Assembly: GCA_032622095.1 (NCBI GenBank)
Contig: CP136063.1
Location: 84,113,980 to 84,177,979 of the forward strand
Direction: 5' to 3'
From: Siphonodentalium dalli
Lineage: Eukaryota; Mollusca; Scaphopoda; Gadilida; Siphonodentaliidae
Length of the DNA stretch: 64,000 bases
Position numbers and translations under genes: made by a program. Shown piece by piece: positions 41,070 to 52,603 of this stretch (position 1 is the stretch's first letter; every line of letters starts with the position of its first letter). The notes under the pieces are model-generated. The model saw nothing but the letters and a program-made list of their open reading frames with translations, made no database searches and was not told the DNA's origin.

Positions 41070-42778
41070 TCAAATTGTGGCATGCGCTGACAAACCTAAC
41101 GATCCACCGATCCCCCCCGCACCGCAAAACGAGTTCTAGTTCCAGCCTATCTTGTTGGTCAAAATATCTAATAATATCCCAACAGGATGTACAAGAAAAC
41201 TAAGATGCATGCATCAGGTCAGCCATGAACTATTTAGCATAGAATAATTCAGTTCGGTTGCAGTTTCACAACGTTACAACTGACATACAATTACACAAGA
41301 CGAACCTTGAATGTGGAACTATGTAAGAGTGAATATTAATGTTCTAAATCCCATGTTTCACCTTTAGTGGCAATGGGGTCGTACTTTATTAACACGCAAG
41401 TAGTGTAATTAAGTACGGGTAATTATAAGTAACAAATCGTTTAGTTTCTATCGTATCGGCTGAAAGGGGTGAGCAGATTGCTGGTGATGAATGTTCTCGT
41501 TAGCTGCCAATATAATGTGCATATTTGTCCCGTTACGTTTATACACTGTAGCATTGGCGGGCCCGAGTGTTTTGACATGTTAATTGTTTGGTTCATTAAT
41601 AACAGATCAGCAGGGATTTGTCGTGATAACGTATACGTGGAAATATGCTACCTAAACGGTTAAATTAACGGTTGATCTATTACACCACCGTGTATACTCG
41701 GTTTAAATAGGTATATTATATAGGGACATGTGCTCAATTTTGGTGCGGACCGATGATAAAAAAAAATCAGAGGTAAATGTCGGCGGGCGGGAGGGCCATT
41801 TTTTCAATAATTTTTAAAGAAATTGAGCAATTGCAGCAGCAGCAAAAAAAAGGATGTACAATTGGCAAATGATGAGGGGCGGCGTGACGTGTAATTAGGA
41901 TTGAAATTAAATATGCAATTTGGAGATTATTGGATGAGGGATGTTATATTAATTATATTAAAGGGACGAGGGGGCTTAGTTGTCGAACATATTCATATTT
42001 GTTCCAAACACCGTAAACAGAAAAATATTAAAACGCATACATTTTGGTTCAAATATACGATCACTATCGCGTAAACATCATGCTTGCATAAAGACCTACT
42101 AAACTTTACCTAAACAAGAGTCTGATTGTGTTATTGAAGGCAGCACAATGCTACTGGCTAATCACACACAAATGGTATAAACGCTCTTTATTATTTCCAA
42201 ATAAGGAATTGAGCAACAAAGAACGCTCTTTATGTTTACCATCATAATATAAAGAAACACCAAGAAAGTAACTTTTTATGCTTTGTTTACATAACAATCG
42301 TCAAATTTACGACAATAACATACTGTTTATGAGATATTTCTCATTTGTATATTAACAAAGTATGTCTATATCTGAATATTATTTTCGTTTGTAGCGGTTT
42401 TTGACAGGTGGAATATGTTTACAGGATACCCACCAAGGCCTTCCGTACCTTTAAGGTATACTGCAACTTTTTTTCTTTTCAATAGCAGAATACATAATGC
42501 TATTAAGAAGTGACACAAAACACAGAATTTTTTTTAAAATTATAAGTATTGAGCAGTGAGAAATATTTGAGTCGAGGAAACCAGTAACGAAAGGCGATAT
42601 TAACATGATTTCTGTCAGCGAATAATTGTTTACGTTCCAATGAATATTAAAATGTACTGAAAACAAACTGCTAATGGGTGCCAGACTTTCATAAACACAA
42701 ATTATGTATTAATGGTGTAACGACATATTTCGTTCTTTATTGTCTAAAAAAAATAGGGGATGGGGATGTTTGGATCTC
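41070..42778. other. Intergenic sequence with no recognisable gene
   Basis: AT-rich. The duplicated phrase AACGCTCTTTAT(T/G) at about 42180 and 42223 is the only repetition noticed. Confidence 0.35.
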
Positions 42779-43018
42779 TAGTTTAACGACATTTTTCGGT
42801 CTTTGTAGTTTAACGACATTTTTCGGTCTTTAATAGTTTAATGACATTTTTCGGTCTTTATAATATATCAAGATATAGGGGGTATTTGGATCTCTAGTTT
42901 AACGACATTTTTCGGTCTTTATAGTTTAACGACATTTTCGGTCTTTAATATTTCAAGATATAGGGGCCCTTAGTGGGTATTTGGATCTCTAGTTTAACGA
43001 CATTTTTCGGTCTTTGAT
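42779..43018. repeat. 27-bp minisatellite in a higher-order pattern
   Basis: TAGTTTAACGACATTTTTCGGTCTTT occurs six times (from about 42780, 42807, 42834, 42896, 42922 and 42989). The spacer ATATATCAAGATATAGGGG(G), then TATTTGGATCTC recurs between groups. So a 27-bp unit is nested in a larger duplicated unit of roughly 100 bp. Confidence 0.85.
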
Positions 43019-43124
43019 AGCAAAATGGAAGAAGTACATCTTTGGAAAGATGTGGTGGCCCTAAAAAGGAAAGTTGTTTGGTGATCTTGAAATGCAGTTT
43101 TTCTGAACAGTCTTCCTTGATTAA

Positions 43125-43506
43125 AGTGATGTGAAACACTCCGGCAGACACCGGGCAGAGTGATCAAATAGAAATTAAGAATAATCTTTCTCAAAGTAGT
43201 TATTTGTTACGAATATTAATCCAAATGGATGATACACAACGTCATTTTTATATATTAGTTAAATGCAATGACTCTCGACGGCGAAATCATTTTTGTTTAA
43301 TTATAGCCGATAGTTGCGCCCCGAATCGAGATGAAAATATTTACAATTTGGATTAGTTCAGACGATGTTCTCTATGAAGTGGTGTGGTAGATTTTGTTTC
43401 GAAATTTTCAGTGATGTTAGTAGAATGATAACATTCCCCAGGTTGGCAAAGTGCCTGAGCACTAACTTATCAATTTCTCGCACCCGAAAAAGTCTATAAT
43501 ATGTCT
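43125..43506 (+). mobile_element. TTAA-flanked MITE, family B, copy 4
   Basis: TTAA at 43121-43124 and 43507-43510. It begins AGTGATGTGAAACACTCCGG and ends TCTATAATATGTCT. Confidence 0.85.
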
Positions 43507-43599
43507 TTAAGCATATATATAAATCTCCGAAAAAAAAAAAATTCTAAAGCATTAAACGATTTCTTGAAATGCAGTTTTTCTGAAGTCTTCCTTGATTAA

Positions 43600-43991
43600 A
43601 GTGATGTGAAACACTCCGACAGACAACGGGCAGAGTTATCAAATAGAAATTAAGAATAATCTTTCTCAAAGTAGTTATTTGTTACGAATATTAATCCAAA
43701 TGGATGATACACAACGTCATTCTTATATATTAGTTAAATGCAATGACTCTCGATGGCGAAATCATTTTTGTTTAATTATAGCCGATAGTTGCGCCCCGAA
43801 TCGAGTTGTAAATATTTACAATTTGGAGTAGTTCAGACGATGTTCTCTATGAAGTGGTGTGGTAGATTTTTTTGGAAATTTTCAGTGATGTTAGTAGAAT
43901 GATAACATTCCCCAGGTTGGCAAAGTGCCTGAGCACTAACTTATCAATTTCTCGCACCCGAAAAAGTCCATAACAAGTCCATAATATGTCT
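43600..43991 (+). mobile_element. TTAA-flanked MITE, family B, copy 5
   Basis: TTAA at 43596-43599 and 43992-43995. It is nearly identical to copy 4 as part of the tandem duplication, with a 10-bp TCCATAACAAG duplication near its end. Confidence 0.85.
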
Positions 43992-44482
43992 TTAAGCAAA
44001 TATATAAATCTCCGAAAACAAAAATTCTAAAGCATTAAACGATTTGCTATATTTCCAGGGCATATATTTCATCTGATTTTGCGAGAATCCATATATACTT
44101 TTTCACGAGAATCCAGGGTAATTTTCGAGAATATGTACGAGAATCTAGATTTGGATTCTCGCCGAAATATAAGCCCTGATTTCACTCTGAAGTGTGCCTA
44201 AATGGCAGAAATTGTACCGTGGTTCCCATGTTCGCCAAAGTGGCATAAATTTATTTCAGGATAATACTAATTTTAGGCATTCATTTATATCACTGATATC
44301 ACGACAATAAATAGCCATTTCCATTGCATGGAACAGAAAAGAGCGTTATTGTTTATCGGTGTTGTTTTTGGAAGTGGTGGTAGTTCAATTTTATACGTTT
44401 CGACCCCCAATAAGTATTTCCGAACAAATGAATTATTAACAAACGTGACATGACATCATTGACGAAGATAATTAACACCGAT

Positions 44483-44767
44483 CTACGAGAAGTACGTACC
44501 AGTAGTGGCAGTAGCCATGGCAGTAGCCAAATACCTTAATGTAATTGACAGTCTTTCGGCTGCTATTATCTGATTAATATTGATAATCTCATGTTGGTAT
44601 CCTGCTTCTCTATTAGCCACCATGGAAAGAAGCAGAGCAAACATATCAAGTTTTAAAGTGCACTGAGTAGCAGAACTGCCAAAACTTGGCAGAACTTCCA
44701 GAAGGCAAAAAACTAAACAGAGACAATGCAGGCAACAATAATGGCGATATCTGCTTGATTTAGCCAC
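44483..44767 (-). pseudogene. PIF/Harbinger (HARBI1-like) transposase fragment
   Basis: In a 94-codon minus-strand frame, DMFALLLSMVA followed after about 16 residues by AAERLSITLRYLATA matches the N-terminal part of HARBI1-like nucleases (F-x2-LL-x(2)-V ... x-ERLAxTLRYLATG). The sequence then becomes a simple ATAMATATTG repeat where the family would continue SYxSLxxxFR, and no DDE catalytic region is found downstream. The upstream Cys/Leu-rich part (CCLHCLCLVFCLL) is not family-like. A decayed or internally deleted element. Confidence 0.5.
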
Positions 44768-47409
44768 CCATAAACACTTTTAAATATTGCATATCCTCGC
44801 GGTGAGGTTTACATTGCATTCGCAAAATAAATTATATTTTTCCTCCAATAAAATTGCCATTTTAGTTATGTTTTGTATCGCAAACGATGAATCTTCTAAT
44901 TTTCATGGTAGCTGCTATTTGTATTGGGTCACGTCATCACCTAACGAGATCAGGGGAGATAATCAAAAAGTTACGGATAACCAGTAGATCCGCCCAACGC
45001 GTAATAGTATTATTATAATAGTACAAGAACAAAGGATCATTGAAATCTGCGATTATACAAATCAACTTCGCAGGTGCGGTGGATATTTGCAGAACTGATC
45101 TTACCATCGTGTTATCAACACAAAATTGACTATTATTGATCAAATAACATCGCCATCATAAATTAAATAAATGAAACAAAAAATTCTCTGCCTGGACAAA
45201 TAAAAAAAATGGCGACGTCTTCATGGAATTCTATCATTTCTGCGAATGCGTAAGAAACTTCCAAATAAGGAGTTGCCATATAAGGAAACTGCAATCTCAA
45301 TAATTACCAAGCAATTAAAGTCTTAAAATGAGCTAAAATTTAACATTTTCATAAAAAACAATTTACATTTTTATCTCTCGCGACATAATTGTCACCAATA
45401 AAAACAAATTTGATTCATTGTGGAAGTTAGTCGGTGACTATAAATAATGTCACCATTCAACTGAATGTTGTTGAGCATATTTCAACCAAATTTGGAAGTT
45501 TAAATGAATATTTTCTTAACACGCAAAGTAAAATTGACAAATTTCAGGATTTTAGCCTGCTTCGTTGGGACCAAAATTTGTTTTGCACACTCAAGGAACG
45601 TTTACCGTCACTCGCTAGGCCAAATTATGCCATGACCATGCTATAAACTAGCTTGAAATTGGCAAAACAATGATTTTTTTTGGTTGAAAAAATTTACATG
45701 GGAATCTCCATAGAGAACGATTATTTTTCGATAAAAACGAAAATAATGCGAAATGAAAGTCGGCACTCGTCAGAATGGTGCAGAATAACATACGAGTCTC
45801 GTAATTAAGGAATCAATGGCGCTCGGACATGTGGAATTCCGTCGCAGACTGTACATGGCAGACGCAATTGTAAAATGTAAACACGCATCAAACACGCATC
45901 AAATTTACCTTTTGTGAGAATAACAAAAGCGCAACCTTGATCAAAGTAATACAATACACAACAACACATAGAATAAAACTGATATAAACACGTTATAAGT
46001 GAGAATAAGACGCGTATTTAGACGTGGAATTTGACAACATTAATTCGCTTCGTTCGCAGAACCGACGCTATAAATATATCTGCTCAAGGCGATCAAGATT
46101 ACCGGGATGCAGCTATCTGATTTGAAACAAATACCAAGCAATAATCTTAACATAAAGTCAGAAATTTATTGTTTCATGATCGAACTGCAGACCTGATAAT
46201 TATCGAAATATGTAGGCGAAATAATTTTTAATTAGTTAATCACATGATATAGACATCAACACACTCTGAAAGACGCAATACACCGCCATCTAATGTCGTT
46301 ATTTAACTGGGTCGGTGTTTGTTGTTATCAATCGTTTATTGCTTCGTTTTTAGTAAGACCATTGTATCTGTTTTGCGCATGCGCAAGTCACTTTCCATAT
46401 TTGGAATTTCCATATATGGGATTTGTGTTAACCTCAATACCGATCAAGCTCTAACAAATAACCACGCAATTATCTTAGCATAAAAATAAGATATATTGTA
46501 ATTTATGCAACTACGACCCTGGTAACCCTGATAACTAATAAAATATACCGGCCAATTCATTTTAAGATCGTTATTTCACTTTGCTTAAGCATAAATACAC
46601 TCTTAAACGCACAGAAACGACACATTGGCGTTAAATTAAATAAACTCGGTACTTTTTTATTGCTCAGTATAGAGTTAGACCCTCGACACATGTCAATATA
46701 CTTGGGCTGAATTCATCTGATGCGGTATTATTCCTCGAAATAAACAACAAAGCCCTCGTTACTTCGAAATGTAGTTTGGGCTAACATTTACACAAATCCT
46801 CCATGTGTTCTCAGTCGACACACAGGTTCTCAGTCGACACACAGATCATCCCAGAAACAACTGTGAAATAAACAGCCAAGGTTTGGCTGAAATAATATTA
46901 GCTACTAAGATATTTCAGAACAATCCTTAGATATACCACTGGTCGACGTAGTAGTTATTCCATAACGCCACGCAAAAGTGCGTCCTGTTACAGCCAGGTC
47001 GCGTTTTCGCTTTGGGGGAGGGTTAATTTCTACCGGTGAGAATTATATCCATGCTCATTTGTGGCATTTGATACGTCAAAATACTGGTAATTGACTATAT
47101 TATCGCATAGTATAACAACAATTGATATATCTATATTACAGTAGCTTTTATAGGAAACGAAAGACACCTGTTTGTGTGAATCGTCATATTTTTCCTGACC
47201 AAACACATTTGGCGTCATCTGACGTCGTAACTATATATCACATATTTAGTATTGACATTTATATACTTACTATGGTTATCACCCAATTCTCTGATATCAA
47301 AAAATTATATATTTCTTCACCCAACATTTGCGAATACTGTCCGTCAGCTATTTCGGTGCTATCAAATAAATGACCGATTTTTCCATCGATTATCTCAAGA
47401 AAACCTCCT
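44768..47409. other. Intergenic sequence with minor repeats only
   Basis: A 21-bp direct repeat (GTTCTCAGTCGACACACAG) lies at about 46807-46845, and ACACGCATCAA is doubled at 45883-45900. No frame here shows family resemblance. Confidence 0.35.
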
Positions 47410-47935
47410 GGTGTGAAAAAAAGTCCGCCAATCTGACTTATCCAACAAACGGATCATGAAAATTTAACGTTTATGCTAACCAAAAATGTGGGTCCCATAA
47501 ATTCCCTCTCCATATCCATATTTGCCTAGACTAATATTGGGTCCCATTAAGATCAATTAGAAAATGTTGTAAAGTCGTTATAAAAATATGTAATTTTTTG
47601 AAAAAAAAACATGTTTGTATCTCGTAAACCATTCATTATTTCTGTTAACTTATCCCTCCATATGGTTTTCTGATAACTACCACACCGTATGGATTAAATA
47701 TCTTGGCATTATTTTAATATCCGTTTGAATGATAATATTTAGAGAAAACAGCAAAAAATAAATGTTTCGGTTCCAAATAGCAGGAAAATCCAAATAAACC
47801 TACAGTTTCTTCCTCTCAAGTAGAGGTATGGTATGGTGTAGTAATGTTAACACCAACAATGTTTTATGGGTTAGGCTTGTTCTACCGTGGGTAGGGGTAC
47901 ACTTTTGGCGTTTGGCCGCTGCACTATGTCAGATA
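47410..47935 (+). repeat. Repeat family C copy
   Basis: AAAAGTCCGCCAATCTGACT, GGGTCCCATAAATTCCCTCTCC and the terminal GCTTGTTCTACCGTGGGTAGG, TTTGGCCGCTGCACTATG align with the other family C copies, inverted relative to the 39.8-kb one. Confidence 0.65.
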
Positions 47936-47961
47936 AAATTATCGACATGATAAATACGTTA

Positions 47962-48091
47962 CAGTGTCTCCAATCGTCTGGTATAAAGTGCTAACAGACT
48001 CGATGGGACCAATACCACCCTCCACTTCGCGTCGGGTGGTATTGAAACACATCGCCTGGTACCACGCTGTACAAGACAACTGGAGACACTG
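47962..48091. mobile_element. Hairpin element with CAGTGTCTCCA ends
   Basis: CAGTGTCTCCAATCGTCTGG, then GGGACCAATACCACCC is mirrored by GGGTGGTATTGAAACA, then ACAACTGGAGACACTG. The loop is about 8 bp. GTCTCCAGTTGT and AGGTGGTATTGGTC also occur together in duplicated block A (27710 and 28185; 37122 and 37160), so block A contains one arm of this family. Confidence 0.75.
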
Positions 48092-48785
48092 CGACTTATA
48101 TTACCAGGTATGGGTGAACTTGTATATATCCTCGGGTGTTGTACCTAGCTCTAGGTGTGCGACGTAACAAAGCCAAGCTATTTCTTTTCCACAAAACAAT
48201 TACAGGAACCGCACCACAATACCTAAAGAATATCGTCCATTTCTAGGGAAGCTGTGTGATGTCATTGTCCACGAGAATCTTGACAATTCAAAATTCTTCC
48301 CATGGGTTGCGTTGAGTTGTTTGTGTTCGTAATACTCTCCTTTTGGCCGTTCTCGTCTTCAAATATTTTTCGATTGGCCAAAATATAATAGCAAGTTTGT
48401 TATCATTAGTATTATGTCTGGAGTATTTATTTTTGGCCTCATTGATGTCATAATATAGAACCATAGGCTATAATTTATTCATGTACGAATTAACCGCCAC
48501 GGAATAAGTTCACACAAACAGGTGGTGACAATATTCCAGGAACGATGATAATATGTCTTTATAGAATAAAATATTTACATAGATGGTTATTTATTTATGG
48601 ATGAATATTTTTCATTCTCACAAATGATCACAACTAAATTTATTGGAGAAGAAAAAACAATATTTTTCGTTAATTGAGCAAATATAAACCAAGATATTGT
48701 ATTGATCTTGGTGCATATATTCATTGATCAGAATCCATAATATGAAGCAAAAGAAATGTTAAATGAGAGGAGCTAAATATGTAAT
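48092..48785. other. Intergenic sequence with no recognisable gene
   Basis: Nothing assignable. Confidence 0.35.
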
Positions 48786-48795
48786 CCGTGCAATT

Positions 48796-49983
48796 GGTGT
48801 CAGACCGGTTTTCCGAAGACCTATTACTACGAAGGCCCACAACTCCGAAGACCCGATTCTCCGACGGCCCATAACTCCGAAGACCCGATTCTCCGACGGC
48901 CCATAACTCCGAAGATCCGATTCTCCGAAGACCTATAACTCCGAAGACCTATAACTCCGAAGGGCCGATTCTCCGAAGACCTATAACTCCGAAGGCCCGA
49001 TTCTCCGACGGCCCATAACTCCGAAGGTCCGATTCTCCGAAGGTCCGATTCTCCGAAGATTTTGTTTTATCGGGGTATTATCGTTTACTAAATAGTGTAC
49101 AGTCCAGTGGCGAAGCCAAGGGGTCCCAAAATTCCCACTGCCCCCATTAAACCTCTACTTGCTATTTCAGACAATATGGGCCCCTACCAAAATCGTTCAT
49201 GGGGCATCAAAATATTCAAACTGTTCCTACTTCCCCCACCTAAATGGGAATCCTGGCCCGCCACTGACTATACACCAGATACTATAACGTTACGTTGGCC
49301 CATGAGATGCCAGAGTAAATGTACAGGGGTGAACGGGGAAGAACTTATCGCCCCTGTGCATGTTAGGCTACTCTGACATTATTGCAGCGTTTCGTTATAA
49401 TATACCCGGTGCACACCAGTGGCGGAGCCATGGTTCCCATTTAGGGGTGCACATTAATTAGCATATGTGGGGGATATGTGGGGGATATATCATGCATATG
49501 ATATGCCGAAAGCATATCACGAAGACCTGATTTGGGGAGCGCATACATGGGAGGGGTCGCCCCCAATCGTTGGTCTGGGGGCTCCCCTGGGCAGGAACAC
49601 TGTGAATATTTGAATGCCTAGGAGGGATTTCCTGACGTTTACATGACATTTGACATGTTTTTTGGGGGCGGTCTTCCCTAGGGCCCCATTGACCCCGCCA
49701 CTGGACTGTACACTATTTAATAAGCGATAAAACATTATCTTCGGAGAATCGGACCTTCGGAGAATCGGCCCTTCGGAGTTATAGACCTTCGGAGTTATGG
49801 GCGTTCGGAGTTATAGGCCTTCGGAGTTATGGGCTTTCGGAGTTATGGGTCTTCGGAGTTATGGGATTTCGGAGAATCGGGACTTCGGAGTTATGGGCTT
49901 TCGGAGAATCGGGGCGTCGGAGAATCTGACCTTCGGAGAATCGGACCTTCGGAGTTATGGGTCTTCGGAAAAACGCTACGTAA
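48796..49983. mobile_element. Foldback element 1 (1188 bp), arms of 16-bp units, flanked by CCGTGCAATT
   Basis: The 10-bp direct repeat CCGTGCAATT stands at 48786-48795 and 49984-49993, as expected for a target-site duplication. The left arm (48813-49058) and right arm (49739-49968) are inverted tandem arrays of a 16-bp unit in two alternating forms, CTTCGGAGAATCGGNC and CTTCGGAGTTATGGNC: 15 units left, 14 right. Inside the arrays a second inverted pair, TAGTGTACAGTCCAGTGGCG and its mirror near 49695-49714, encloses about 580 bp containing another CCAGTGGCGGAGCC. No transposase is seen. A duplication of 9-10 bp and long repetitive arms fit a non-autonomous Mutator-like foldback. Confidence 0.8.
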
Positions 49984-50291
49984 CCGTGCAATTACATTCT
50001 TATTTAAATTTTATAGGAGTTACGGGGAGCTGGAGCATCAATGATGAGCTTAATAAAAAAATTGCCCTAACCCATTTTGTATATTATAGATATCAACTAA
50101 ATTTCAAGTTAAGCTGTAGCAATTGATCGCCTCAAAAACGGAAGTGTCTATTCGCCATCGGATGGCAAATAGCGATTCTACCGATATGCGCTATTTGCCA
50201 TCCGATGGTATTTTAAATAAAAGAAAACATATCATATCATCACAATACGCTATTATAACGAGGATTCCTACAGCCTTCGTGATCATTAGGC

Positions 50292-52580
50292 CCAGTTGAC
50301 CGTCGGTTGACCACCTACAGATATCATGGGGGGATGGCAAATAAGAAATCGACAAATTTTGAAGGAAATTTCGTATAGTTTGAACATTTAGTGGCACAAG
50401 CTGTCGCTATATGGCCACATAATCACCATTTGTACCCGCCTTACTGAAAACCCGGACCAGTTGTCCGTCGGTTGACCACCCACAGATATCCTGGGGGGAT
50501 GGCAAATAAGAAATCGACAAATTTTGAAGGAAATTTCGTATAGTTTGAACATTTAGTGGCAAAAGCTGTCGCTATATGGCCACATAATCATCATTTGTAC
50601 CCGCCTTACTGAAAACCCGGACCAGTTGACCGTCGGTTGACCACCCACAGATATCCTGGGGGGATGGCAAATAAGAAATCGACAAATTTTGAATGAAATT
50701 TCGTATAGTTTGAACATTTAGTGGCACAAGCTGTCGCTATATGGCCACATAATCACCATTTGTACCCGCCTTACTGAAAACCCGAACCAGTTGACCGTCG
50801 GTTGACCACCCACAGATATCCTGGGGGGATGGCAAATAAGGAATCGACAAATTTTGAAGGAAATTTCATATAGTTTGAACATTTAGTGGCACAAGCTGTC
50901 GCTATATGGCCACATAATCACCATTTGTACCCGCCTTACTGAAAACCCGGACCAGTTGACCGTCGGTTGACCACCCACAGATATCCTGGGGGGATGGCAA
51001 ATAAGGAATCGACAAATTTTGAAGGAAATTTCGTATAGTTTGAACATTTAGTGGCACAAGCTGTCGCTATATGGCCACATAATCATCATTTGTACCCGCC
51101 TTACTGAAAACCCGGACCAGTTGACCGTCGGTTGACCACCCACAGATATCCTGGGGGGATGGCAAATAAGGAATCGACAAATTTTGAAGGAAATTTCATA
51201 TAGTTTGAACATTTAGTGGCACAAGCTGTCGCTATATGGCCACATATTCATCATTTGTACCCGCCTTACTGAAAACCCGGACCAGTTGACCGTCGGTTGA
51301 CCACCCACAGATATCCTGGGGGGATGGCAAATAAGAAATCGACAAATTTTGAATGAAATTTCGTATAGTTTGAACATTTAGTGGCACAAGCTGTCGCTAT
51401 ATGGCCACATAATCACCATTTGTACCCGCCTTACTGAAAACCCGGACCAGTTGACCGTCGGTTGACCACCCACAGATATCCTGGGGGGATGGCAAATAAG
51501 AAATCGAAAAATTTTGAAGGAAATTTCGTATAGTTTGAACATTTAGTGGCACAAGCTGTCGCTATATGGCCACATAATCATCATTTGTACCCGCCTTACT
51601 GAAAACCCGGACCAGTTGACCGTCGGTTGACCACCCACAGATATCCTGGGGGGATGGCAAATAAGGAATCGACAAATTTTGAAGGAAATTTCGTATAGTT
51701 TGAACATTTAGTGGCACAAGCTGTCGCTATATGGCCACATAATCATCATTTGTACCCGCCTTACTGAAAACCCGGACCAGTTGACCGTCGGTTGACCACC
51801 TACAGATATCATGGGGGGATGGCAAATAAGAAATCGACAAATTTTGAAGCAAATTTCGTATAGTTTGAACATTTAGTGGCACAAGCTGTCGCTATATGGC
51901 CACATAATCATCATTTGTACCCGCCTTACTGAAAACCCGGACCAGTTGACCGTCGGTTGACCACCTACAGATATCATGGGGGGATGGCAAATAAGAAATC
52001 GACAAATTTTGAAGGAAATTTCGTATAGTTTGAACATTTAGTGGCACAAGCTGTCGCTATATGGCCACATAATCACCATTTGTACCCGCCTTACTGAAAA
52101 CCCGGACCAGTTGACCGTCGGTTGACCACCCACAGATACCCTGGGGGGATGGCAAATAAGAAATCGACAAATTTTGAAGGAAATTTCGTATAGTTTGAAC
52201 ATTTAGTGGCACAAGCTGTCGCTATATGGCCACATAATCATCATTTGTACCCGCCTTACTGAAAACCCGGACCAGTTGACCGTCGGTTGACCACCTACAG
52301 ATATCATGGGGGGATGGCAAATAAGAAATCGACAAATTTTGAAGGAAATTTCGTATAGTTTGAACATTTAGTGGCACAAGCTGTCGCTATATGGCCACAT
52401 AATCACCATTTGTACCCGCCTTACTGAAAACCCGGACCAGTTGACCGTCGGTTGACCACCCACAGATATCCGGGGGGGATGGCAAATTAGAAATCGACAA
52501 ATTTTGAAGGAAATTTCGTATAGTTTGAACATTTAGAGGCACAAGCTGTCGCTATATGGCCGCATAATCATCATTTGACC
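50292..52580 (-). repeat. 165-bp satellite, left arm of foldback 2
   Basis: CCAGTTGACCGTCGGTTGAC recurs every 165 bp from 50292 to 52437. Copies differ at a few sites that define two subtypes (CCCACAGATATCCTGG versus CCTACAGATATCATGG) and ATCACCATTT versus ATCATCATTT. High homogeneity indicates recent amplification or gene conversion. Confidence 0.97.
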
Positions 52581-52603
52581 ACCCACAGATATACTACGGT
52601 CAA

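Larger units (their letters stand above)
43086..44043 (+). repeat. 477-bp tandem duplication containing two family B MITEs
   Basis: CTTGAAATGCAGTTTTTCTGA begins at 43086 and again at 43563. The two units are nearly identical to the end (ATTCTAAAGCATTAAACGAT). Each unit contains one complete family B MITE plus about 95 bp of flank, so a whole insertion locus was duplicated recently. Confidence 0.92.

Noticed and set aside
49095-49376. 93-codon frame inside foldback 1
   Set aside because: Composed of repeat-derived sequence between the arms; no domain and no similarity to a transposase.
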